Notes: generated by a model not told the origin, from the sequence alone. A stretch of 64,000 bases of DNA from UBA7446 sp965656545 (GCA_965656545.1 CBFHKZ010000003.1:1-64000); one strand, 5' to 3'. Shown: positions 18,048 to 27,402, counted from the first letter of the stretch. Numbers and translations are program-made.

Positions 18048-19157
18048 ATGAAACCAATATATACAACCCTTGTGTTCCTTTGTGCTATATCTTTAACAGC
18101 GCAAGAACAATATCTCGAAAAATTACCCGATAACCCCGATCCTGGAAAATGCTATGCCAAATGTATAGTCCCAGATCAATATAAAATAGAAACCGCTAGC
18201 GTGCTAAAAGTTCCCGCACATAATAAACTAAAAGTTATACCCGCACAATACAAAACAGTGAATGACGAAGTTGTTATAAAGCCAGCATCTAAAAAGTATA
18301 AATACATTCCGCCAACGTTTAAAACAGTAGTTGATACGTTTTGGATAGAGGAGCCTTATAACAAACAATATCCCGTAGATGCCTCCTTTGAAGACGCTTT
18401 CGAATCTATTGAAGTTAAGTCTGAATCTGGCACCTGGGTGGCTGGTGAAAATCCAGATTGTCCATCCATAAATCCAGATGACTGTCGCATATTTTATTAC
18501 AAAGAAGCACCAGCTGTTTATCGAGACGTTCCTGTTAAGAGACTTGTCTCTGATGCCACCAGCTCAACCAAACAAAAAGGAGGAAAATACAAACTCGTGG
18601 AGCGTGAGGTGATGGTTACTCCCGCCCGAACAGAAACGATAGATGTCCCTGAAGTAAAACAAACTGTTGAGCGACGTGTTTTAGTAAAAGACGAAACAAC
18701 AGAGCCTGTGAATATTCCGGCAGTTTATACTGAAGTAGAGAAAAGAGTGCTGGTTAAAAAGGGAGGCATGACTGCTTGGCGTGAGGTTCCTTGTACCTTG
18801 CCTAAAGATGCAATTATCTTACCGATTCACTATGAATTGGGTAGTGCAAAATTGACCCCAAAATCCACACGCATCATAGACAAACATATTTTATCTCGTC
18901 TAAAACAGCATCCTAACGCGGTGGTTGAAGTGGGTTCACATACCGATTCTCGCGGTGGTGAGGCATTTAACAAAAGCCTATCGCAAAGAAGGTCAAAGGC
19001 TGTGGTGGAGTACCTAAACAAAAAAGGAATTAAAACCTCCCGATTAATCGCTGTAGGTTATGGCGAGTCAAAACTCTTAAACGATTGCAAAGACGGAGTT
19101 TCGTGTTCAGAAAACCAACATGCAAAAAACAGAAGAACGGAATTTAAGTTTTTCTAA
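18048..19157 (+). CDS. OmpA family protein
   Basis: The 369-residue protein has a signal peptide (MKPIYTTLVFLCAISLTAQE), a long Bacteroidetes-specific N-terminal region and a C-terminal OmpA domain. The N-terminal region repeats a 'P-A-x-Y-K/R-x-V' style unit several times (PAQYKTVND, PPTFKTVVD, APAVYRDVP, PAVYTEVEK). The OmpA domain (about residues 260-369) has GSHTDSRGG and SLSQRRSKAVVEYL, which contact peptidoglycan. It presumably tethers the outer membrane to the wall. I chose the ATG at 18048, since it starts the signal peptide directly. It converges on lysS with a four-base overlap. Confidence 0.9.
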   Translation: MKPIYTTLVFLCAISLTAQEQYLEKLPDNPDPGKCYAKCIVPDQYKIETASVLKVPAHNKLKVIPAQYKTVNDEVVIKPASKKYKYIPPTFKTVVDTFWIEEPYNKQYPVDASFEDAFESIEVKSESGTWVAGENPDCPSINPDDCRIFYYKEAPAVYRDVPVKRLVSDATSSTKQKGGKYKLVEREVMVTPARTETIDVPEVKQTVERRVLVKDETTEPVNIPAVYTEVEKRVLVKKGGMTAWREVPCTLPKDAIILPIHYELGSAKLTPKSTRIIDKHILSRLKQHPNAVVEVGSHTDSRGGEAFNKSLSQRRSKAVVEYLNKKGIKTSRLIAVGYGESKLLNDCKDGVSCSENQHAKNRRTEFKFF

Positions 19158-20845
19158 AGCAGTATAACCAACAAGGCATCATCGGTTTTTTTGACTTCAG
19201 CAATTGATTTGCCAGTCAGCCCTTTGATAGTCTTATCCCATTTTTTATTACTAAGCCCTGATTGTTCCTTGAGTGATGCAAGTGCAACGGGGCTTTCTTT
19301 TTTAAGCAAATCAACAATACCTTGTTCTTCTTCCGTGAGTGTTGGTCCTTTTTTCTCTGGACGCATCTGTGGGAAAAACAGCACCTCTTGGATAGAACTG
19401 TTGTTGGTCAACAGCATGGTGAGGCGGTCTATACCAATACCAATGCCAGATGTCGGCGGCATGCCGTATTCCAATGAGCGAAGAAAATCTTGGTCAATAA
19501 ACATGGCTTCGTCATCTCCTTTTTCAGAAAGGGACATTTGATCCTCAAAACGCTCCCGTTGGTCAATGGGATCGTTTAATTCCGAATAGGCATTGGCCAA
19601 TTCTTTTCCATTAACCATAAGCTCAAAGCGCTCTGTTAAACCCGGTTTGCTGCGGTGTGCTTTGGTCAGCGGACTCATTTCTTTTGGATAGTCCGTAATA
19701 AACGTGGGTTGGATATAATGATGCTCGCAACATTCCCCAAAAAGCTCATCAATAAGCTTTCCTTTGCCCATGGTTTCGTCTACTTCTAGTCCCAATTTCT
19801 TTGCTGTTTCGCGCAGTGCATTTTCATCCATATCAGAAACGTCGATGCCTGTGTGCTCTTGAATGGCATCTAAAATCGGCACTCGTGGATAGGGCGCTTT
19901 AAAGTCTATGGTATTTTCTCCAACGGTTACGGCAGCGACGCCATTTGCTGCAACGGCCACTTCTTCAAGCAACGCTTCGGTTGTTTCCATCATCCAGTGG
20001 TAATCCTTATAGGCCACATAGAGTTCCATTACCGTAAATTCAGGGTTGTGGGTTTTGTCCATCCCTTCATTTCTAAAATCTTTGGCAAATTCATATACCC
20101 CATCAAATCCACCTACAATCAATCGCTTTAGGTACAATTCGTTGGCAATACGCAGGTACAGTGGTATGTTGAGCGCATTGTGATGTGTCACAAACGGACG
20201 TGCAGCGGCACCTCCGGGAATGGGTTGTAATATGGGTGTTTCAACTTCGAGATAACCACGGTCGTTAAAAAAGGAACGAATGGTATTGGTAATTTTGGTA
20301 CGCTTTACAAAAGCATCTTTTACCTGCGGATTTACAATCAGATCCACATAGCGTTGACGGTAGCGTTGCTCGGCATCCGTAAATGCGTCATAGGTATTGC
20401 CTTCGGCATCTACTTTAGGAAGTGGCAAAGGACGTAGCGATTTGCTCAACACAAACAGCTGGTGCACCTCAATGGTTTTTTCTCCCACTTGGGTAGTAAA
20501 CATAGTCCCTTCAATTCCTATGATATCGCCGATATCAAGTAGTTTTTTATAAACGTCGTTGTACTGGGTTTTGTCTTCATCCGGACATAAGATGTCTCTG
20601 TTGAAGTAGAGCTGTACCCTGCCTGTAGCATCTTGAAGCTCGGCAAAGCTGGCTTTTCCTTGCACACGCCTTGACATAAGCCTTCCGGCCATGCGCACAT
20701 GTTGCCCTTGTTCAAATTTATCACTTACTGTTGTGGCGTAGTGCGAAACGTCAAAAGCAGCCGCTGGATAAGGGTCAATCCCCAACTCACGAAGTTTTGC
20801 TAATTTCTCTCTACGGACAAGTTCTTGTTCTGATAGCTCCTGCAT
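19154..20845 (-). CDS. lysS: Lysine--tRNA ligase (class II)
   Basis: The 563-residue enzyme charges tRNA-Lys. An N-terminal OB-fold anticodon-binding domain (VRMAGRLMSRRVQGKASFAEL) precedes the class II catalytic core with FRNEGMD and the motif 3 block GIGIGIDRLTMLL. A ~60-residue C-terminal extension follows the core, common in Bacteroidetes LysS. I place the start at MQELSEQEL (20845) because the longer frame to 20875 would run through a good -7 element at 20863-20870. Confidence 0.96.
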   Translation of the reverse strand: MQELSEQELVRREKLAKLRELGIDPYPAAAFDVSHYATTVSDKFEQGQHVRMAGRLMSRRVQGKASFAELQDATGRVQLYFNRDILCPDEDKTQYNDVYKKLLDIGDIIGIEGTMFTTQVGEKTIEVHQLFVLSKSLRPLPLPKVDAEGNTYDAFTDAEQRYRQRYVDLIVNPQVKDAFVKRTKITNTIRSFFNDRGYLEVETPILQPIPGGAAARPFVTHHNALNIPLYLRIANELYLKRLIVGGFDGVYEFAKDFRNEGMDKTHNPEFTVMELYVAYKDYHWMMETTEALLEEVAVAANGVAAVTVGENTIDFKAPYPRVPILDAIQEHTGIDVSDMDENALRETAKKLGLEVDETMGKGKLIDELFGECCEHHYIQPTFITDYPKEMSPLTKAHRSKPGLTERFELMVNGKELANAYSELNDPIDQRERFEDQMSLSEKGDDEAMFIDQDFLRSLEYGMPPTSGIGIGIDRLTMLLTNNSSIQEVLFFPQMRPEKKGPTLTEEEQGIVDLLKKESPVALASLKEQSGLSNKKWDKTIKGLTGKSIAEVKKTDDALLVILL

Positions 20846-20862
20846 CCCAAATTTTTCTGTGG

Positions 20863-20870
20863 CAAAGATA
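20863..20870 (-). promoter_or_regulatory. lysS: -7 promoter element of lysS
   Basis: On the minus strand TATCTTTG matches TAnnTTTG and would start transcription about 14 bases before the ATG at 20845. It decides between the two possible lysS starts. Confidence 0.55.
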
Positions 20871-20907
20871 ACCAATGCACATGAGTTATTTAGATATCAC
20901 GAATTTG

Positions 20908-20915
20908 TATCTTTG
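20908..20915 (+). promoter_or_regulatory. Putative -7 element of the YqaE-lipB pair
   Basis: TATCTTTG lies seven bases before the ATG of the YqaE-like gene, so the transcript would be nearly leaderless. Confidence 0.45.
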
Positions 20916-20922
20916 AACAACC

Positions 20923-21090
20923 ATGAGTTTATTTAGAGTCCTACTTGCCATCTTGTTTCCTCCACTTGCCGTATTGGATAGAGGCTGTGGTTCTATAGTT
21001 ATCGTTTTCTTACTCACCCTTTGCGCATGGGTGCCTGGTGTTATTGGCGCACTCATCATTCTCAACCGACCGTTCTATTATGAGCCCTAA
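20923..21090 (+). CDS. YqaE/Pmp3 family membrane protein
   Basis: A 55-residue gene reading MSLFRVLLAILFPPLAVL then a second hydrophobic helix 'WVPGVIGALIIL' and ending NRPFYYEP. The ILFPPLAVLDRG and WVPGVIHA-like motifs are diagnostic for the small two-helix YqaE/Pmp3 family of stress-linked inner-membrane peptides. Their biochemical role is unclear; in other organisms they affect membrane potential and salt tolerance. The last 11 bases overlap the start of lipB, so the two are likely co-translated. Confidence 0.88.
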   Translation: MSLFRVLLAILFPPLAVLDRGCGSIVIVFLLTLCAWVPGVIGALIILNRPFYYEP

Positions 21091-21784
21091 CCCAAAGGTG
21101 CACGTCCGCCAATTGGGATTGGTGACTTATGAGGCCGCAACTGCCTTACAACAGGATTTGTTTCAGCAAACCATCGATCAAAAAATCCACAACCGCCGAA
21201 ACCCAGACGACCAAACGCCAACCCAACACCACTTGCTTTTTCTTGAGCATCCGCCCGTATATACGCTTGGTAAAAGCGGGGATAAAAACAACTTATTGAT
21301 CAACAACACCACCTTGCAAGAAAAAGGCGCAAGCTTTTTTAAAACCAACCGCGGCGGCGACATAACCTTTCACGGCCCCGGACAGTTGGTGGGCTATCCA
21401 ATTTTGGATTTGGATTGTTTTTTTACAGACATTCACAAGTATCTGCGCTTTTTGGAGGAATGCATCATTGCTACCCTTGCCGATTATGATATCGAAGCCA
21501 GTAGGAGTAAGGGCGAAACGGGTGTTTGGATAGATGTTGACGGCGCCAATCCCCGCAAGATATGCGCCATGGGTATTCGCACCAGCCGTTGGGTAACCAT
21601 GCACGGATTTGCGCTAAATGTCAATACCGATTTGTCTTTTTTCGATTATATCATTCCCTGTGGGATAGCCGATAAGTCCATTACTTCTATGGAAAAGGAA
21701 TTGGGTGCAGCTGTTGCCATGCAAGAAGTGATAAAGAAATTTGAGGGACACTTTTCCAGAATTTTTAAGGCCGATATAACCTAG
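21080..21784 (+). CDS. lipB: Octanoyltransferase LipB
   Basis: The 234-residue enzyme moves octanoyl from acyl-carrier protein onto lipoyl domains. 'RGGDITFHGPGQLVGYPI' is the family signature, with the GVWID block, and IPCGI holds the catalytic Cys. Together with LipA, encoded at 57.5 kb, it completes de novo lipoylation. The ATG at 21080 lies inside the YqaE gene and is preferred over a TTG at 21038. The stop overlaps the convergent lipoprotein gene by the four bases CTAG. Confidence 0.96.
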   Translation: MSPNPKVHVRQLGLVTYEAATALQQDLFQQTIDQKIHNRRNPDDQTPTQHHLLFLEHPPVYTLGKSGDKNNLLINNTTLQEKGASFFKTNRGGDITFHGPGQLVGYPILDLDCFFTDIHKYLRFLEECIIATLADYDIEASRSKGETGVWIDVDGANPRKICAMGIRTSRWVTMHGFALNVNTDLSFFDYIIPCGIADKSITSMEKELGAAVAMQEVIKKFEGHFSRIFKADIT

Positions 21785-24198
21785 GGCATTTTATAAAACC
21801 GCAACTCTTGCCTGTTGTTTTGTGCTGCCAAATACACCGCCGATCCCGGAACCGCTTGACCCAGCATCGCCCAATTGCGACCTATTACAGGAAAGCTGTC
21901 CAGTAGTTTGGCATCTCGATCAAATACATAAATCTTGTCGGACTGATTGTCCCAGATAAGGATATAAGTTCTGTTGTTGACCACCTGAATTTGCGGAGGC
22001 GCATAAACTCCAAAATCCAATTCCACCAACTGATTGTTGATGCTTACTTTGTTTTCAGTCAGCGTGACCAACGTATTGCGATTTGCTGCTATGGTGTAGC
22101 GTGTTTCAAAGGGCAGTACTGTTTTGGTAAGTTTTCCTGTGGTGCTTATTTGAACAAGCCTGTTCTTGTCGTCAATACTCACAAAACCACTTTGATAGGG
22201 ATAGATGTCTTGCGTTAATTTGACGTCTGTTGGTATTTTAATACGTGTTTTTCCGGTGCGGTGCAGCAGCTCTCCTTTGCCCGATTTTTGCACAAGGGCA
22301 ATATAGTCTCGGTTGCCAATGCGGATGTGTTTGGCTGGGTATTTCAGTGCGCTGTTGAGTTTGGTTTTGCGCCAACCGCTAACTTTTTTCATGCTTCTGT
22401 CATACATGCTGAGTGTGTTGCCGCTACTCAATACCAAGCGGTAGTTGCGTTGCTTGTCGTAGTCAAACACCGCGAGCGTGCTGGAAGAGCGCATCCCCTT
22501 TATGCTGTAACCCGAAACCGCATTGCCGTTGCGGTCTAAAACTTGAAAGCTTTTAGCTGTTGTAAAGGCCAGTTGCAGTCGTTTGTTGCGGTATACATCC
22601 ACTTGGGTTACGGGGCCTAAAATGGGGCCATCGAGTTGTTTTTTCCAAACAATTCCGCCGGTAGTATCCAACAAATAGAGTTGGTTTTCCTCGTCTTGCA
22701 CCACCCATTCCAAGGCTTGCGTTTTGTGGTTATGCACGGCATAGGGCCCCCAAATCACAGGCGTGTCAAAAGTTGCGGTACCTGCCAGTTCAACGGCTTG
22801 TGTTTTTTTGCCCTCATCATTGGGTTTCTGTAGGCTTAATGTCACATAAAATACCTCGCCTTCAACCGTTCCCACATAGTCTGCTTGCCTGAATGCGCCT
22901 AGCGCCACCTTGCTCAGTGTCGGCACTATTTTTTTTACTTGCGTTTCAAAATAGGCTGGTGCAGACCATCCCCAGAAACTACTGCGGCTAGGCAGTGTTT
23001 TGACGTAGGTTTGAAAGCGTTCGTTTTGCGCCAAAACATCGTCTTTGTTAAGTGCGTAAATCACCGATTCTAGTGCGGTCTTGGAAGTTCCCAAATAGAG
23101 GTGTTCGTTCAACAGCGTAGCAAAAGCATAGTTGTTTTGCTTTAGTATGGGCGGTAGCAGATTCGCGACGGTGTTCTCATCGGAAAAGGCATAGAGCGTT
23201 TGTTGTTCTGTTGTGAACTGCGCCTTGGATTTCTTTGCCAAGGCTTGTTTGATGTCGTCGGGTGTTTTGTTTGTTTTTACCAATACCACGGTTTCATTTC
23301 CCAGTTGCAGTTGGGCAAGTTGCGTGGCATCCATCAGCAGCGAATCCATAGGGGTTTCGGGTAGGTTGTGCACCGCCTTAAAACGCAGTGAGGCTTTTTT
23401 ATAGGTATCTAGATCAAAGCTAAACGCTTGAATGGTGTTGGTGTTACTCGGAATATGCGCCGCCAAATCGTGTAAGGCACTGTCTTGGTTTTTGAGGAAA
23501 GACAGGCGAGAGGCACCGTTGGCATCCATCACGCCATAGGCTTGCATATAAACGCCGTTGCTGTTCACCGTTGGCACGATTGCGGTCCACTTGCTCCACT
23601 GCGACCAAGGCACAGGGCTGATGTCGTTAAAAAGCGTATTGAAATATGGTGCAATGTCTTGAGACACAAAAAAGGTATGGTCTTCTGTGGTGTTGTCATA
23701 AAGTTGCTCGAGTTCCCCATCAATGCTGTTGGGTGTTGACCGAAGCCGTATGCTGCTTTCCAACAGCAACTTGCTGGGCGAGCTAAAGTGGAGGCTGTCC
23801 CAAGTGGCGTAGTAAGTTGGCGGATTGGCATTTCTTTTGAGCAACTGTGTTTTGTTGTATCGGAGCGTATCCACAGCAACCGAGTCGCTGTAAACGGGTT
23901 TTTGGTGGCTTATCAACAGCGGAATTAGCTGGCCTTTCCCTTCGGGGTGAAAGCTCAATTGCCCGGCGGTGTTGGGCGCTATTTGGTTTAATTCTTCGAA
24001 GAACTCCGGCAATAGCGTTGCTGCTGCCATGGCGGCATCTTGTTGGTTGCTGTAATCGTGCAACGATTTAAAAGAACTGCTTTTCAGCACCACCACCGCA
24101 TTGTTTGGTAAATACCCCAGTAGGGAGTCAGTTGTGTTTTGTTTGGATTGACAGCCAATCAAAAGAATGCAGGCAGTAAGGAGCAACAATCGATTCAT
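21781..24198 (-). CDS. Large lipoprotein, DUF3352-like N-terminal region and beta-propeller-like C-terminal half
   Basis: The 805-residue protein has a lipobox (LLIGC, Cys at residue 16). Its N-terminal half ('LPNNAVVVLKSSSFKSLHDYSNQ') resembles DUF3352 proteins. From about residue 490 it consists of repeated strands with W/Y-x-D-x-x pieces such as 'YAVHNHKTQALEWVVQDEENQLYLLDTTGGIVWKK', like a PQQ or WD-type propeller. It is probably anchored in the envelope. No catalytic motif was found and function is unknown. A TAAATTTG element (24203-24210) sits just before the start, inside the end of rnhB. Confidence 0.75.
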   Translation of the reverse strand: MNRLLLLTACILLIGCQSKQNTTDSLLGYLPNNAVVVLKSSSFKSLHDYSNQQDAAMAAATLLPEFFEELNQIAPNTAGQLSFHPEGKGQLIPLLISHQKPVYSDSVAVDTLRYNKTQLLKRNANPPTYYATWDSLHFSSPSKLLLESSIRLRSTPNSIDGELEQLYDNTTEDHTFFVSQDIAPYFNTLFNDISPVPWSQWSKWTAIVPTVNSNGVYMQAYGVMDANGASRLSFLKNQDSALHDLAAHIPSNTNTIQAFSFDLDTYKKASLRFKAVHNLPETPMDSLLMDATQLAQLQLGNETVVLVKTNKTPDDIKQALAKKSKAQFTTEQQTLYAFSDENTVANLLPPILKQNNYAFATLLNEHLYLGTSKTALESVIYALNKDDVLAQNERFQTYVKTLPSRSSFWGWSAPAYFETQVKKIVPTLSKVALGAFRQADYVGTVEGEVFYVTLSLQKPNDEGKKTQAVELAGTATFDTPVIWGPYAVHNHKTQALEWVVQDEENQLYLLDTTGGIVWKKQLDGPILGPVTQVDVYRNKRLQLAFTTAKSFQVLDRNGNAVSGYSIKGMRSSSTLAVFDYDKQRNYRLVLSSGNTLSMYDRSMKKVSGWRKTKLNSALKYPAKHIRIGNRDYIALVQKSGKGELLHRTGKTRIKIPTDVKLTQDIYPYQSGFVSIDDKNRLVQISTTGKLTKTVLPFETRYTIAANRNTLVTLTENKVSINNQLVELDFGVYAPPQIQVVNNRTYILIWDNQSDKIYVFDRDAKLLDSFPVIGRNWAMLGQAVPGSAVYLAAQNNRQELRFYKMP

Positions 24199-24207
24199 AG
24201 TGCAAAT

Positions 24208-24801
24208 TTATAAATCTAAAGAGAGTTGTTTTGGCAATAACGCAAAAGTTTTACGGTGTATGTCAACAGCCCCATGTGTTCGGATGCCATTGCGGTGTTT
24301 GGTGGTTGGGTAACCTTTGTTGGTATCCCATCCGTAGTGCGGATGTTTATGGTGGTATTCGAGCATGAGGTCGTCTCTGGTGGTTTTCGCCAGTATGGAC
24401 GCAGCCGCTATGTTGCGGTATTTGCCATCGCCGCCAATGATGCAGTGGTGCGGAATGTCTTGGTAGGGCTTGAATGTATTGCCGTCAACGAGGATGGTTT
24501 CGGGTACGCGCGCCATGGCGGCTATGGCAAGCTGCATGGCTTCTATGGAGGCGTTTAGTATGTTGATTTCGTCAATTCTTTGGGGCGATACGTGCGCAAT
24601 GCCATAGGCCAGTGCCACGTTTTTGATTTCTTCTCTCAGGGCATACCGTTGTTTTGCGGTGAGCTTTTTGGAATCTGTAAGCAGCGGATGCGTATAATTT
24701 GGCGGCAGGATCACAGCAGCTGCGGTTACAGGCCCAGCCAAACAGCCACGCCCGGCTTCATCGGTACCACATTCTAGGGTTTGGGTAAGCTGTGTTTGCA
24801 T
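24208..24801 (-). CDS. rnhB: Ribonuclease HII
   Basis: The 197-residue enzyme removes RNA from RNA-DNA hybrids and single ribonucleotides from DNA. 'GTDEAGRGCLAGPVTAAAVIL' holds the first two metal ligands (Asp, Glu). DSKKLTAKQR and a later 'GGDGKYRNIAAASILAKTTRD' hold the rest. It is intact and normal in length. Its first 12 codons and 38 upstream bases are part of a 75-bp sequence repeated at 26508 and partly at 27403, so this gene's 5' end marks the left edge of the accessory island. Confidence 0.96.
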   Translation of the reverse strand: MQTQLTQTLECGTDEAGRGCLAGPVTAAAVILPPNYTHPLLTDSKKLTAKQRYALREEIKNVALAYGIAHVSPQRIDEINILNASIEAMQLAIAAMARVPETILVDGNTFKPYQDIPHHCIIGGDGKYRNIAAASILAKTTRDDLMLEYHHKHPHYGWDTNKGYPTTKHRNGIRTHGAVDIHRKTFALLPKQLSLDL

Positions 24802-24839
24802 CTAGGGTCTAAAATACAAAAGAAATGGGTTTGGGGAGG
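24765..24839. repeat. rnhB 5'-end direct repeat, copy R1 (native)
   Basis: This 75-bp stretch covers the first 12 codons of rnhB and the leader upstream. It matches 26508-26582 with two differences and 27403-27454 with one difference over 52 bp. The module between R1 and R2 holds the AlbA_2-type ATPase gene. Confidence 0.9.
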
Positions 24840-24873
24840 GTACGCCAAACTAGTAAGAGTTTAGCCAATAAGA

Positions 24874-26322
24874 TTATGCCCAAAACGGAATGTATTTAGC
24901 GTGCTTCTTAGAATTGCTTTCAGGGTCATAATCTTTGATTAATCCAGATTTGATTCCTTCAGCAATAATCCGAGATGCCATGGAGTAATTTCTTTCCTCT
25001 ATGCCAAACCGCTGTCTTAAAGATTGATTTGTCATATACTCACAAGAAACATATTTTAAACTTGCATGTAAGTAACAGGCTCTAATTTTATCCTCTTTGT
25101 CCATTTGTCTTAGCGTTTTATGAGCGAATAAAGTAACTCTAGTGTAGTCGTCTCCTTCAATAATTTTAGGAGCAGGTAGTTGGTAGTATTCACATTCAAA
25201 AATAACTTTGTCAATACCACTTCCTCTTTCTTCACAAATATTCAGTCTTCTCATAAAATGAGCAAGTTTCTCATTTCTTGATTTAGGGTTGTGATCTACA
25301 AATCTCATGGTGCTAATAAGAGGTTTTCCAGGATTAGAAATATCAACGCGATCATCAAATATTTCGATCATAGGACCTGTTCCTTTTTCAGAAAAATCTT
25401 GGTGAATAATAGCATTAGCTACAAGCTCTCGAATTGCAAGTTCAGGAAACATTTTCACCTCTTTTCTGAAAGCTTTTCCAACCTCTTCATTCATGGGTAG
25501 TTGGTCGTTAATGTATCCAACTAATCCTTTGAATTCAGAAGCATACCCTTTTTTTCCTTCCTGTTCTTTTTTAGTTTTTAACTTATTTTTCCCTTTATAG
25601 GTTATTACTCTAATTGCTTTTCTGCTCAATGTTTCAAAAGCATCTAATTCTCTCGCAAACAGAATTGCTCCTAAATTGGTTATATCAAAATTTTGACCTT
25701 GCTTTATAATGAGTTTTTCTTGTATTAATTTTTCGAAAATTAAATTTCGATTATCAGGAAGCGGAATGCTCATTAAATCAAAATAAGATGGATAATCAAT
25801 AAGTTTTAATACTTCATCAGAGGTTACATTACAGCTTGCTATTTCTTTTTCAAAAGCACTAGATGGTTCTTTTCGCCATATCAAGCGCTCTTTTTCTGGA
25901 TGTTCAGATAATTTCTTTTTATAAGATCCAACTCTTATATATGCTTCTCCCGAAAATTTTATTGGGGTGCTATTTGCTGCTCTAATCCTGAATATGACAA
26001 TTAAATCTCCTTCGGCTTTAAATTCAAAATGATCAAAGTGAATTCGTGGGTCGAGTTTACGAGTGATCCAAGGAATTAAATCTTCGTTTCCTTTTCCTTT
26101 TTGATGTGGAGAAAATGTAGTTCCTACAATTCTATGTGTATTGTTATCAATCCCATAAACAATATAACCATATTCTTTATCGTGAATGCATGCCGAATTA
26201 GATAATGCGGAGATATATTCTCCAAGCTCACGGGTGTTATTTACCTTAAACTCTAGCCATTCAGTTTCATTAGGAAATGCTCGAAGTTCACTTAAAAGTA
26301 TTTTTAAATTGTCGTTTGTCAC
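24874..26322 (-). CDS. AlbA_2/Schlafen-type ATP-binding protein (putative DNA-binding regulator or defence protein)
   Basis: The 482-residue protein has an N-terminal AlbA_2 domain ('ETEWLEFKVNN...YISALSNSACI...YIVYGIDN'). A GHKL/HATPase_c_4-like ATP site is in the second half ('ELVANAIIHQDFS...IEIFDDRVDISNPG' and 'ERGSGIDKVIFEC'), and a winged-helix-like end follows. AlbA_2 proteins of this layout are frequent in defence islands and as transcriptional regulators; the actual role here is unknown. The gene is A+T rich and faces the same way as rnhB. It is exactly enclosed by rnhB 5'-end repeats R1 and R2, so it is a single-gene insertion. Confidence 0.85.
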   Translation of the reverse strand: MTNDNLKILLSELRAFPNETEWLEFKVNNTRELGEYISALSNSACIHDKEYGYIVYGIDNNTHRIVGTTFSPHQKGKGNEDLIPWITRKLDPRIHFDHFEFKAEGDLIVIFRIRAANSTPIKFSGEAYIRVGSYKKKLSEHPEKERLIWRKEPSSAFEKEIASCNVTSDEVLKLIDYPSYFDLMSIPLPDNRNLIFEKLIQEKLIIKQGQNFDITNLGAILFARELDAFETLSRKAIRVITYKGKNKLKTKKEQEGKKGYASEFKGLVGYINDQLPMNEEVGKAFRKEVKMFPELAIRELVANAIIHQDFSEKGTGPMIEIFDDRVDISNPGKPLISTMRFVDHNPKSRNEKLAHFMRRLNICEERGSGIDKVIFECEYYQLPAPKIIEGDDYTRVTLFAHKTLRQMDKEDKIRACYLHASLKYVSCEYMTNQSLRQRFGIEERNYSMASRIIAEGIKSGLIKDYDPESNSKKHAKYIPFWA

Positions 26323-26405
26323 ATTAGTTCTGTTTAATAAATCACTGTAAAACAGCGTGTTTTCATGTTCTTACACGAAGCTTAATCACATAACAGTCAC
26401 ATAAA

Positions 26406-26413
26406 CAAATGTA
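26406..26413 (-). promoter_or_regulatory. Putative -7 element of the AlbA_2-type gene
   Basis: On the minus strand TACATTTG matches TAnnTTTG and would give a leader of about 80 bases. The module thus seems to carry its own promoter, separate from repeat R2 to its right. Confidence 0.4.
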
Positions 26414-26507
26414 GCAATTTTTTTAAACCTAATTCAGCTATGGGTAATGGTTACGAATTAGTCTGTGTAAGATTAAACATGTTGTTTTGAGTATTTAATC
26501 TTAACCT

Positions 26508-26582
26508 TACCACATGCTAGGGTTTGGGTAAGCTGTGTTTGCATCTAGGGTCTAAAGTACAAAAGAAATGGGTTTGGGGAGG
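26508..26582. repeat. rnhB 5'-end direct repeat, copy R2
   Basis: 75 bp, two mismatches against R1. On the minus strand it still begins with the rnhB start (MQTQLTQTL, then A in place of E) and then runs into a 23-codon dead-end frame. It separates the ATPase module from the GIY-YIG module. Confidence 0.9.
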
Positions 26583-26605
26583 TTTGGGTTTTTGGTTAAC
26601 TGCGC

Positions 26606-27385
26606 TCATTCATTTTTTAGTTTTTCCAATGTGTCAGGAAAAATTAATACACCGCCAAATCCTCTTTTCTTAAATTGAGAGATTGTCTTATTAATATATT
26701 TATTTCTTGTCTTATTATCTGCTACTTTGCCTTCAAAACCATAACCTGTATAAGTTTGGCCATATTTTTTGGCTCCAGGATTATAGCCCCTTTCTTTTGG
26801 ATACCAACGATCAACTTTAAAAACTTCAACTATTAAACCCTTGTATTCGCTCAAAACATATTTCACTTTTTCCCTTCGGCGTTCTTCAATGCGCCAAGTT
26901 TCTTTAGTCGCATTATAAATGGCATCAACGCCAGAACCTCTTTTGTAGGACTTATTGATATTAATAATCAAACAATCATCTTCAATGTTATCTAAAGATT
27001 GGGCATTATACATTCGAATTATTTCATTAGAAGTCATCAATCCTTTTTCAATTGAATTGAAACCACCTTGTATATTGCCTCGAACAAAGCGGTTAAATGA
27101 AGGTATATATCTAAATGTATCAATCAAACTTGCCTCAATAGCAAAGGATTCTTTTTCGCTTAAGCCATGTCGTACAATAATATGCTTTACTTTTTCAGGT
27201 CCAATACGTCTAATTTCAGCGTATTTAAGACTGTCATCGTCATCATCAATTTCTTGATTAATATGTGCGAATATCCGGTTGTCTTTCCCTTTGCCAACGT
27301 AAAATGGTTCATTGTTCTCTGGATCAATTAACAAGTACACATAGTATTTTAAATTTTCCTTTGTTCTTTCATCAAACATTTGCAA
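26606..27385 (-). CDS. LEM-3-like GIY-YIG domain protein
   Basis: The 259-residue protein has a GIY-YIG nuclease domain at about residues 13-105 (YYVYLLIDPENNEPFYVGKG, R in NRIFAHI, E in IEASLID). That spacing is typical of the LEM-3-like subgroup. The C-terminal ~130 residues ('GVDAIYNATKETWRIEERRREKVKYVLSEYKGLIVEVFKVDRWYP') look like a separate recognition domain of unknown target. No helper gene accompanies it. It is bracketed by rnhB repeats R2 and R3 and so is a one-gene insertion. It is unrelated in sequence to the 82-residue GIY-YIG protein at 3.8 kb beyond the shared fold. Confidence 0.82.
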   Translation of the reverse strand: MQMFDERTKENLKYYVYLLIDPENNEPFYVGKGKDNRIFAHINQEIDDDDDSLKYAEIRRIGPEKVKHIIVRHGLSEKESFAIEASLIDTFRYIPSFNRFVRGNIQGGFNSIEKGLMTSNEIIRMYNAQSLDNIEDDCLIININKSYKRGSGVDAIYNATKETWRIEERRREKVKYVLSEYKGLIVEVFKVDRWYPKERGYNPGAKKYGQTYTGYGFEGKVADNKTRNKYINKTISQFKKRGFGGVLIFPDTLEKLKNE

Positions 27386-27402
27386 TTAGTATTGAGTATA
27401 AC

